A stretch of DNA of 26,578 nucleotides, from positions 1 through 26,578 of the IMG/VR virus record IMGVR_UViG_3300027730_000121; one strand, 5' to 3'. A program made the translations under genes and the position numbers. Source of the DNA: a virus. This document shows positions 6,889 to 14,090 of this stretch, piece after piece (position 1 is the first letter of the stretch; every line of letters starts with the position of its first letter). The notes under the pieces are model-generated. The model was not told the origin of the DNA, made no database searches, and worked only from the letters and a program-made list of their open reading frames with translations.

Positions 6889-8826
6889 GTGAGAAAAAAG
6901 AAAGTCTTACTACAAACTGACTTTTCTCTAGCTAAAACTGGTTTTGGTAGAAATGCTAGATCACTTTTAAAGTATTTATATTTATCTAATAAATATGATG
7001 TTGTCCATTATTGCTGCGGTATTCCAACCTCTCATCCAGAATTATTAAAAACTCCTTGGAAATCAATCGGAGCATTACCCAACAATCCTCAAGAATTAGA
7101 GCAAATTAATAAAGATCCACATTTAGCTAGATCTGCAAGCTATGGCGCTCATTTAATAGATAAAACAATTGAAGATGAAAAGCCAGATGTTTATATTGCT
7201 ATACAAGATATTTGGGGCGTTGATTTTGCTATAGATAAATCTTGGTTTAATAAAATAAATTCTGTAATATGGACCACTTTAGATTCTTTACCGATATTAG
7301 ATTCAGCAATAAAATGTGCACCAAAAGTTAAAAACTATTGGATTTGGAGCGATTTTGCTACCAAAGCAATGCATAAACTTGGTCATAAACATGTAAAAAC
7401 TGTTCACGGATGTTTAGAAGATGAAAATTTTTATAGATTATCAGATTTTGATAGATCTCAATTAAGAAAAAAATACAATATAGAAAAAGATGCTTTTATC
7501 GTTGGATTCGTATTTAGAAATCAATTAAGAAAAAGCGTTCCAAATCTTTTACAAGGTTATGCTTTATGGAAAAAAAATAATCCAAATTTGGGTAAAACAT
7601 ATTTATTACTTCATACGCATTGGTCTGAGGGGTGGAACATTTATAAATTAGCAGACGAAATAGGCGTAGATAAAAAAGAAATAATAACTACATATATATG
7701 TAAAAATTGCGGCGAATATGAAATAAAGAATTTTCAAGGCCAAGATTTAAAATGTCCTTACTGCAATTCTGATAAAAGTCAGACCACAACAAATGTTGGA
7801 ATTGGAGTAACAGAAAAACAACTCAATGAAGTTTATAATTTAATGGACGTTTATTGTCATCCATTTACAAGCGGAGGACAAGAAATACCAATTCAAGAAG
7901 CTAAACTTACTGAATTAATAACATTAGTAACAAATTATAGTTGTGGAGAAGAAATGTGCGAAAAAGAAGCAGCTTCTCTTCCATTGGAATGGTCAGAATA
8001 TAGAGAGCACGGAACAGAGTTTATAAAGGCTTCAACTGCACCAGAATCTATAGCTAATCAATTAAATGCAGTATTCAAAATGCCAATTGCGCAAAAAAAA
8101 GAAATGGGTAAAAAAGGTAGAGAATGGGCAATTAAAAATTTTAGCGTTAAAAATATTGGCAAATTTATAGAAGAATTCGTAGACTCTTGTGAAATTATAG
8201 ACTGGGAAAAAGTCAACGCAAAGAAATCATCGTCCAAGGACCCATACGCAAAAATACCAGAGATAAAAGATAATAGAGAATGGATATTGCACATGTATCA
8301 TAATATTTTAAAGATGGATCAAGTAGATGACAAAGATGATGGGTATAAGCATTGGATGGATCAATTAGAAAAAGGTGCGAAAAGAGACGATATAGAAAAA
8401 TATTTTAGGCAAGTAGCCTTACAAGAAAATCAAAAATCTAATAACCTAGACTTTGAAGATCTTCTTGATAAAACTGACAAAGGAAAAAGAATATTGTATG
8501 TTATGCCAGAGAGTATAGGCGATATATTTATGTCTACAGCTTTATTTAAAAATATAAAAAATCAATATCCAAATCATAATATATATGTTGCTACCAAACC
8601 AGAATATTTTGAAATTTTAGAAGGAAATCCTTGTATTCATAAAGTCATTCAATATTATCCACAAATGGATCAAATTTTATGGCTTGAAGGCCAAGGCGAC
8701 CACGAAGGTTATTTTGAAATTGCCTTTTTACCACACATAGGAACACAAAGATTTTTAGATTATCTCCATAATGGAAAAACTAAAATTCAATTTGATATAA
8801 AAGAGGAAACATATGCATCTACTTGA
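6889..8826 (+). CDS. GT4 glycosyltransferase fused to a DUF4214-like segment and half of a GT9 enzyme
   Basis: A 645-residue multidomain protein. Residues 1-430 resemble GT4 (GT-B fold) transferases, with an N-terminal KVLLQTDFS strand, a mid-protein FIVGFVFRNQLRK strand opening the second Rossmann domain, and FTSGGQEIPIQEA carrying the nucleotide-sugar Glu pair (E332, E337). A zinc ribbon (C271/C274 and C289/C292) is inserted in the second domain. Residues about 463-507 (REWILHMYHNIL...) resemble DUF4214. Residues 531-637 match the N-terminal half of GT9 heptosyltransferases (ILYVMPESIGDIFMST); the other half is the next gene. The start is a GTG at 6889, two bases after the previous stop; a TTG at 6880 is the alternative. 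It likely glycosylates virion protein, DNA or host surface sugars; the substrate is unknown. Confidence 0.75.
   Translation: MRKKKVLLQTDFSLAKTGFGRNARSLLKYLYLSNKYDVVHYCCGIPTSHPELLKTPWKSIGALPNNPQELEQINKDPHLARSASYGAHLIDKTIEDEKPDVYIAIQDIWGVDFAIDKSWFNKINSVIWTTLDSLPILDSAIKCAPKVKNYWIWSDFATKAMHKLGHKHVKTVHGCLEDENFYRLSDFDRSQLRKKYNIEKDAFIVGFVFRNQLRKSVPNLLQGYALWKKNNPNLGKTYLLLHTHWSEGWNIYKLADEIGVDKKEIITTYICKNCGEYEIKNFQGQDLKCPYCNSDKSQTTTNVGIGVTEKQLNEVYNLMDVYCHPFTSGGQEIPIQEAKLTELITLVTNYSCGEEMCEKEAASLPLEWSEYREHGTEFIKASTAPESIANQLNAVFKMPIAQKKEMGKKGREWAIKNFSVKNIGKFIEEFVDSCEIIDWEKVNAKKSSSKDPYAKIPEIKDNREWILHMYHNILKMDQVDDKDDGYKHWMDQLEKGAKRDDIEKYFRQVALQENQKSNNLDFEDLLDKTDKGKRILYVMPESIGDIFMSTALFKNIKNQYPNHNIYVATKPEYFEILEGNPCIHKVIQYYPQMDQILWLEGQGDHEGYFEIAFLPHIGTQRFLDYLHNGKTKIQFDIKEETYAST
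8802..8807 (+). promoter_or_regulatory. Strong Shine-Dalgarno site for the second GT9 half
   Basis: AGAGGA lies 5 bases before the ATG at 8813, inside the end of the preceding glycosyltransferase gene. It is among the best ribosome sites in the window. It supports independent initiation or reinitiation of the second GT9 half and argues against the split being only a sequencing frameshift. Confidence 0.6.
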
Positions 8827-9955
8827 AAGATACGCTTCAGCATGCGGAGTAAAGATAGGAAAACCCTATATATATGAAAAATATTTTCCTATACCCTTTG
8901 AGAAATATATTACATTTCAACCATGTAGCAAATATGATTCAAAAAATTATGACTATTGGGAAGAAGTAGTGCTCCTAATTCTTCCTTATCTAAAAGAAAG
9001 AGAAATAAATATTATTCAAATTGGAGCTCAAAAAGATAAACCAGTTCCAAACTGTTATAATGTTTGTGGTCAAACTAAAATACAACAAGCAGCTTATATT
9101 TTAAGTAATTCAATGTTACATTTTGGAGCTGATAGTTTTGCTGCCCATATCGCGTCTGGATTTAATAAAAAAATAGTAGGATTATATTCAAACAATAATA
9201 TAGAAAATGTTAGGCCTTACTGGTCAAACAATAGAGATGTAGTTTTACTCAAAAGCCCATCTAATAAAAAACCTTCTTATTCAGCGTTTGAGCAGGAAAA
9301 AGATATTAATAATATTAAACCAGAAGTCATAGCTCAAGCAATTTTAGATTTATTAGATATAAAATGTAAATTAAATTTTAAAACCTCTTATATTGGTAAA
9401 GAATTTCCAATTAAAACATTCGAAGTTATCCCAGGGAATAATTTAAATTTAAATGCTATCTCTATAGGAAATCCAATTATAAGAATGGACTATTCATTTA
9501 ATGAAGCTTTTTTAGAAAATATTTTAAATATTAAAAATAACATAATTATTTTTACAAATAAACGTATAAATCAAGATATTATAAAAAAATATAAAAATAA
9601 AATAGCACAAATTATATACATAATTGATGAAGATAACGATCCAAAATTTGTTGAATTATTAAAAAAGAATTTAATTAATTATGCATTATTAAGCTTTTTA
9701 TCAGAAGAAGATTTAAACAAATTTAAATTAAATTATCTAGATTTTAATTTAATTATTAGAAAAGATTTTACAAAAAAACCCAAGCTAATAGATGATTGCA
9801 AAAATCTTCTTTATAAATCGTCAAGGCAATTAATATCGGAAGAAGGCAAATTTTCATCAAAATATGATTGGAAAAATAAGAACGGTAATAAAGTCGTAGA
9901 TGATGAAGACTTCTGGAAAGAAATAGAGAATTTTTATATTTTTGAATTGACTTAA
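8813..9955 (+). CDS. C-terminal half of a GT9 (heptosyltransferase-type) enzyme with an extra C-terminal region
   Basis: A 380-residue protein. Residues 1-150 match the second Rossmann domain of GT9 ADP-heptose transferases: HLLERYAS, YITFQPCSK, INIIQIGAQKD, CGQTKIQQAAYIL and the diagnostic GADSFAAHIA (G105, D107, S108, H112), then KKIVGLYS. The first Rossmann domain of this family is the tail of the preceding gene, so the pair probably makes one enzyme from two chains. Residues about 185-380 are an additional Asn/Lys/Ile-rich region with a possible Rossmann-like repeat (NIIIFTNKR) that I cannot assign. The gene overlaps its neighbour by 14 bases in a different frame and has a strong ribosome site. 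Its last two sense codons form the -35 box of the next promoter. Confidence 0.75.
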   Translation: MHLLERYASACGVKIGKPYIYEKYFPIPFEKYITFQPCSKYDSKNYDYWEEVVLLILPYLKEREINIIQIGAQKDKPVPNCYNVCGQTKIQQAAYILSNSMLHFGADSFAAHIASGFNKKIVGLYSNNNIENVRPYWSNNRDVVLLKSPSNKKPSYSAFEQEKDINNIKPEVIAQAILDLLDIKCKLNFKTSYIGKEFPIKTFEVIPGNNLNLNAISIGNPIIRMDYSFNEAFLENILNIKNNIIIFTNKRINQDIIKKYKNKIAQIIYIIDEDNDPKFVELLKKNLINYALLSFLSEEDLNKFKLNYLDFNLIIRKDFTKKPKLIDDCKNLLYKSSRQLISEEGKFSSKYDWKNKNGNKVVDDEDFWKEIENFYIFELT

Positions 9956-9975
9956 AGTATTTAAAGTGGTATCAT
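9947..9975 (+). promoter_or_regulatory. Sigma70-like promoter with leaderless start
   Basis: The -35 box TTGACT (9947-9952) and -10 box TATCAT (9970-9975) have a 17-base spacer. The ATG of the downstream gene is at 9982, which is where the first transcribed base is expected, so the message should be leaderless. No Shine-Dalgarno site is present. It is nearly the same as the promoter at 6307-6335. Confidence 0.65.
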
Positions 9976-9981
9976 TATTAA

Positions 9982-10785
9982 ATGATAATAGAAGACAATA
10001 AAACCACTTCGATAGGAAGCTCTTCCTTGCCAGAAATAAAGGATAAATTAAAATTAGTAGATTTGGAGCTTACGCAAATTCCACCTAAAATATTTAGTAG
10101 AAATAAATATGGACTTATTGAGAACTCGAATGTAAATTATATCTATAATGAAGATGGAACAATTAATTGGCGTAAAATGGTCAAACAAGAATATCTTGTT
10201 CCAAATAGACAAAAAACCCAAGAAACAGATGTATCTAAATTAGAGGATAGAGATTTACTTATTCTTTTGGGCGGTATCAAAGAACTCGCTCAAATTAGAG
10301 GTTATACTAGTGTTGAATATAAAGTAGTTGCAGCCAGTGAAAATTATTTCGCAACATCGTGTAAGATAAAGTGGGTACCAAATTATGAAACAAATGGAGA
10401 GCCAATAGAATTTGAAGCTCTTGCAGATTCCACGGCAAATAATACTAAATCTTTCGCAAGGTTCTTTTTAGCTGCAATAGCGGAAAATAGAGCTTTTGTA
10501 CGTTGCGTAAGAAGTTTTTTAAAAATTAATATTGTATCCCAAGAAGAACTTGGCGATGTAAAAATCTTAGAAGAAAATTCCGTAAATGAAAATCCAACTT
10601 CGCCCAGATCTTTGCTAGATAAAGCCATGAAGGATAAAAATATATCTTTTGAGCAGCTTAAAAAGAAATTAATAAAAGAAAAATTTGAAAATGCAGAAAA
10701 TCTTACATGCGCACAAGATATACCAAAAGTTAAAATTTTTGAATTAATTGAAAGACTTAAAAAAGTCGACAATAAATTAATATAA
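9982..10785 (+). CDS. Putative single-strand annealing / recombination protein
   Basis: A 267-residue protein tentatively placed with phage annealing proteins (Rad52/RecT-like functional group). The centre has LLILLGGIKELAQIRGY, a strand pair around SVEYKVV...FATSCKIKWV, and then a helix-rich motif SFARFFLAAIAENRAFVRCVR with several Arg residues that could contact DNA, followed by FLKINIVSQEEL. The last 60 residues are a helical Lys-rich region (SLLDKAMKDKNIS...). Family assignment is by feel of the motif; I cannot match it to a named family. An annealing protein would pair naturally with the Cas4/RecB-type nuclease upstream. Its promoter is shared in sequence with that of the candidate ssDNA-binding protein. 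Its stop overlaps the end of the opposing gene by 9 bases. Confidence 0.4.
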   Translation: MIIEDNKTTSIGSSSLPEIKDKLKLVDLELTQIPPKIFSRNKYGLIENSNVNYIYNEDGTINWRKMVKQEYLVPNRQKTQETDVSKLEDRDLLILLGGIKELAQIRGYTSVEYKVVAASENYFATSCKIKWVPNYETNGEPIEFEALADSTANNTKSFARFFLAAIAENRAFVRCVRSFLKINIVSQEELGDVKILEENSVNENPTSPRSLLDKAMKDKNISFEQLKKKLIKEKFENAENLTCAQDIPKVKIFELIERLKKVDNKLI

Positions 10786-11574
10786 AGTATAATAATTTAA
10801 AGTAACTTGCCCATCATTTGTAGAAGAGAAAGACGCAGATTCTTCTTTTTTTGTTAGATTTAAGAAAGATAACTGTAAAGCTGATGTGGAGTCTGATTTT
10901 TTTCTAAATTTTAAAGTTAAATTATCCAATTTTGGAGTGTTATATATATTTGAAATCCCACTAAAATTATATTCATTAAAACTAGCGTTTATATTAAAAT
11001 CAATTTTTAATGGTAAATTGGGCATAAAATTGTCTGGTATATATTTGCCTATTGTATAATTTGGATTTTTTGTGCAATCTACATTTAAATTAAAATTATT
11101 AATAAAAGATTTATCTATGACCTGTTGATCAAAATAAATGTCAATATAACTATAGTCATAAGGATCAATTGTTAAATTTGTTGGAGTTAAAATTTCTAAC
11201 CCTGTTTGAGAGAACACTTCTGCAAACACCTTAATATTAGCTTTTGCGTTTATCAATGAATCTAATTGATAATTTAAACTATAACCGTTTAATAAACCAG
11301 TATTAAAAATAAAATATTTATCATTATAATTGAATTTTCCGCTAAAAGATGAGTTTCCAGTAAAGTTCAATAGAATGTCATTCGCTTCTGGTATATACTC
11401 GATCTCGAGATCTGCCTCAATAAATTTAGAATTAATAAAATTAAGATTCGGATTATTAATAGTTAAAGAGCTTTGGACCTCTGTAGGATATCTTAAATTT
11501 AAAGATTGAATACCATTTATTTGAGTAGTATTTAGAACAAATTTTTGATTTTCTTTAGAAGAATAATAAGCCAT
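10777..11574 (-). CDS. Beta-rich structural protein, possibly tail-tube-like
   Basis: A 265-residue Asn/Ser/Leu-rich, Gly-poor protein, apparently almost all beta strand, with no signal peptide. The first 120 residues (FVLNTTQINGIQSLNLRYPTE, a strand around IEADLEIEYIP, FSGKFNYNDKYFIF, GLLNGYSLNY, and INAKANIKVFAEV) recall the repeated beta layout of siphovirus tail-tube proteins. A second half of similar composition could be a second such domain (PKLDNLTLKFRKKS...). This is inference from pattern, with no diagnostic motif. It is divergent from the gpM-like gene, with 52 bases between starts, and convergent with the annealing-protein candidate with a 9-base overlap at the stops. A tail or virion surface protein is the best guess. 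Confidence 0.35.
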   Translation of the reverse strand: MAYYSSKENQKFVLNTTQINGIQSLNLRYPTEVQSSLTINNPNLNFINSKFIEADLEIEYIPEANDILLNFTGNSSFSGKFNYNDKYFIFNTGLLNGYSLNYQLDSLINAKANIKVFAEVFSQTGLEILTPTNLTIDPYDYSYIDIYFDQQVIDKSFINNFNLNVDCTKNPNYTIGKYIPDNFMPNLPLKIDFNINASFNEYNFSGISNIYNTPKLDNLTLKFRKKSDSTSALQLSFLNLTKKEESASFSSTNDGQVTLNYYTLY

Positions 11575-11580
11575 TTGATA

Positions 11581-11609
11581 TAATTACACGGTTTTTTAAG
11601 TGTAAATTA
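11581..11609. promoter_or_regulatory. Inverted repeat between divergent genes (possible operator)
   Basis: TAATTACAC (11581-11589) and GTGTAAATTA (11600-11609) form an imperfect inverted repeat with a 10-base spacer, in the only divergent intergenic region of the window. The spacer contains a six-T run. It is too AT-rich and lacks a trailing T tract suitable for a terminator, so a binding site for a regulator of both the tail-tip operon and the leftward gene is more likely. This is inference. Confidence 0.35.
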
Positions 11610-11626
11610 CATGAGGTAAAAGGTAT

Positions 11627-12163
11627 ATGGCAAGTATTTACGATACAGTTTCAAGCTGGAGCTCGGGGCCTACTTATAATAAGTATGATATAGTGAAGGG
11701 TAGTAATAATAAATACTATTATTCGATTATAGATCCAAATAAAAATCACAACCCAACTACAGTAGGAAATCTTCAAGTTGAATGGGATGGATATATCTTA
11801 TTAAATTCAAAATTATATCCTAATTTTTTCTGGCAACCGTCCTACAGCTCTTCTATTAAAAACGAACCAAGAATTAAAAGATTAAAATTTGGTAATGGAT
11901 ACGAGCAAAGGACTTCTGAAGCTATAAATTTTAATTTAATAACTTTAAGTTTGCAGTTTAATTTGAGAACAGAAAAAGAAACGATAAGTATTCTTCATTT
12001 TTTAAATGAAAGAAGCGGAAAAGAAGCTTTTATTTATAATCCACCAAACATTTTAAATAGATCTTCACTTTATACAAAATTTATTTGTCCTGAATGGGAT
12101 TTCGATTATACATCTTATAATAACTATTCAATAAAATGTTCTTTTGAAGAGGTTGCAGCCTAA
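11627..12163 (+). CDS. gpM-like minor tail protein with an N-terminal sugar-binding-like module
   Basis: A 178-residue protein; lambda gpM has 109. Residues about 70-178 match the gpM family: FFWQPSYSS, RIKRLKFGNGYEQR, LRTEKETISILHFLNERSGKEAFIYNPP, then FICPEWDF and the strand IKCSFEEV. gpM acts at the tail tip, joining tape measure and tip. The first 60 residues are extra: WSSGPTYNKYDIVKGSNNKYYYS, then a closing W-x-G-Y, a CBM5/12-like aromatic pattern. The ATG has GAGG and AAAAGG upstream. The gene opens the operon M-L-K-I-J and its TAA shares a base with the ATG of the gpL-like gene. Confidence 0.85.
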   Translation: MASIYDTVSSWSSGPTYNKYDIVKGSNNKYYYSIIDPNKNHNPTTVGNLQVEWDGYILLNSKLYPNFFWQPSYSSSIKNEPRIKRLKFGNGYEQRTSEAINFNLITLSLQFNLRTEKETISILHFLNERSGKEAFIYNPPNILNRSSLYTKFICPEWDFDYTSYNNYSIKCSFEEVAA

Positions 12164-14088
12164 TGCCTACAAAATCCGAAGTCTATTACCAAATAACAGG
12201 AGGTTATTCTGATATAAATTCAGAAATAGGAAAAATAGAACCCTCTACGCAAGTTAATTTATATGAAATAGATTTAAAAAACGTATACCCTTTGACATCT
12301 TCAATAAACTTTTCTGGTCAACCCCTAAAAAATGGCGTTCTCAGAGTATACAACGACATTAATCTTTTTAATATTTCTAATGATGAAAACGGAAGAGTCT
12401 TATGGAAAAATGAATATTTTTATCCATTTCCAATTCATTCAGAAGGTTTTGATTTAACTACTTTAGGTGCAAGACCTACACCAAGAGTATTTATAGCTAA
12501 CAACTCCGTAGATCAATCTTATAATTCGTTTTACAAATATATTCGCATGCAAATTCAATCTTTGGGTGATATTGTAGGATCAAAATTTACTAGAATAAAA
12601 ACTTTTTTAAAATATTTACATCAAAATAATTTTACTGGCAATGTCAATCCATACAGTGTAGACTCTTCAATTATTGAAGTTGAATTACCAAAAGATATAT
12701 ATTACATAGATAGAAAAACTTCAGAAAATTCTGTAATGCTAGAGTACTCTTTAGTTTCAGCTTTAGATATTGAAAATTTAACATTACCAAGTAGGACAAT
12801 TTTTTCTAAGAGATGTCCTTTTTCATACAGAGGTGAAGGATGTTTATATGAATATAATAAAAGAACGACAGCTATTCATAGTGGGGTATATGGAAATATT
12901 GTAAATTCACCAGTAAAAATAACTCTACCGCTAGAGGCTCCCCCAGTTTCTACAGAAAACGATGAAAAGTTTTTAGGTACAGTATTTGCTAATGGTTCTG
13001 CTGCGGCATCTAGATTTACTGGATTGGCATATTTTAGAGCAGGCATAAATCAAAATTACTCACAATGGTCATTTACAAATTATACTTTAGCTGGAGGCAC
13101 AACAAGCTCTGCCGCTACCTTGTTAAGCGATAATAGCTCTTCTATAGTAGGAATAACATCTTTAGCTTCTTCTGGAGCAGTAACCCTATCTTTAAATACT
13201 GGAGCAGAAATTACAAGAGTAGTGCTTGGATCTAACTCAACAATAAGAAATAATTATCAAATGGAATATTCTCAAGATGGGACAAATTGGTATAATGTTA
13301 CAAATCTAAGCGGATTAAGCTCTAATTGGTCTTTATCTGGATATGGAGCTGGTACATATTCCTTGAATTTCGCTTCTCAAGGTATAAATAAATATTGGAG
13401 ATTAACAACATTAAATAACTTCGCGGGAACACAAATTTCAGAGCTTAATTTTAGTGGACAATATAGAATAGCAGATAGTGGAGAATGGATTACTGGATAT
13501 AGATATCAACCTGGAGAATTTACTTTTTTTGAAAAAAATGGAATTAAGTATTATTATACCTGTATAAAAGAAAATACTGGAGATATAAATACGAGTTTAA
13601 CAAATACCCAATATTGGCAGTCAGATTCATGCAGTAAAAGTATTAGTGCCTGCAGAGATAGATGGTTTAAAAATCCTTATTTTAGACCCGTCTTATGGCC
13701 TATACCGCGTAATGGATGGACATGGGATCGAGCAGTATATCATTATGATAGTCAATGGGGAGAAACTAGCGCCCAAGTTAGAGAGGGTAAGCCTTCAACA
13801 TCTTTTACTGGATTTGCTGGAGAAGATTTTATTTTCAATTCTTTTGGTTATCATAGCAATGGCTATGGTTCAGCTTATAGAATTGGTTCTATAGTTCTAC
13901 ATCCAACGAAAAAAACCCCTTATTTTCCAAATCCAACAGAAAATAGACTTGATTGTTGGCCAAGAAGACCAGACGCTATTGATCCAAAAGCTGACTTTGC
14001 ATGTGGAATACCAAAAGATTCAAGTGGAAATTATTTAAATGGTTTTCTCCCCTTCGGTGGATTTCCTGGAACAAATTCAAAAACTTAA
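12163..14088 (+). CDS. gpL-like minor tail protein with discoidin-like and CBM-like insertions
   Basis: A 641-residue version of lambda gpL (232 residues). The gpL core is visible at residues 1-230, where a cysteine pair appears in KRCPFSYRGEGC (C218, C227), at 487-500 with a second pair in SCSKSISACRDR (C490, C497), and at the end in LPFGGFPG (629-636). In lambda these four Cys bind an iron-sulfur cluster. Between the pairs, about 260 residues are inserted: a discoidin (F5/8C)-like domain (about 285-432: MEYSQDGTNWYNV, YWRLTT, ISELNFSG) and a CBM5/12-like module (about 441-488). A second insert (about 502-628), rich in Trp, Pro and Tyr, precedes LPFGGFPG. The ATG follows AGAGG by about 12 bases. 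The inserts probably bind host surface sugars or decorate the tail tip. Confidence 0.85.
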   Translation: MPTKSEVYYQITGGYSDINSEIGKIEPSTQVNLYEIDLKNVYPLTSSINFSGQPLKNGVLRVYNDINLFNISNDENGRVLWKNEYFYPFPIHSEGFDLTTLGARPTPRVFIANNSVDQSYNSFYKYIRMQIQSLGDIVGSKFTRIKTFLKYLHQNNFTGNVNPYSVDSSIIEVELPKDIYYIDRKTSENSVMLEYSLVSALDIENLTLPSRTIFSKRCPFSYRGEGCLYEYNKRTTAIHSGVYGNIVNSPVKITLPLEAPPVSTENDEKFLGTVFANGSAAASRFTGLAYFRAGINQNYSQWSFTNYTLAGGTTSSAATLLSDNSSSIVGITSLASSGAVTLSLNTGAEITRVVLGSNSTIRNNYQMEYSQDGTNWYNVTNLSGLSSNWSLSGYGAGTYSLNFASQGINKYWRLTTLNNFAGTQISELNFSGQYRIADSGEWITGYRYQPGEFTFFEKNGIKYYYTCIKENTGDINTSLTNTQYWQSDSCSKSISACRDRWFKNPYFRPVLWPIPRNGWTWDRAVYHYDSQWGETSAQVREGKPSTSFTGFAGEDFIFNSFGYHSNGYGSAYRIGSIVLHPTKKTPYFPNPTENRLDCWPRRPDAIDPKADFACGIPKDSSGNYLNGFLPFGGFPGTNSKT

Positions 14089-14090
14089 AT

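Noticed and set aside
10383-10772. 129-residue minus-strand frame opposite the annealing-protein candidate
   Set aside because: It is antisense to a better-supported gene and has no motif or ribosome site.
13646-13894. 82-residue frame nested in the gpL-like gene
   Set aside because: It is an overlapping-frame shadow of a well-supported gene.
14001-14090. Upstream start for the gpK-like gene
   Set aside because: The extra 30 residues are an out-of-frame reading of the gpL C-terminus, including the LPFGGFPG codons.
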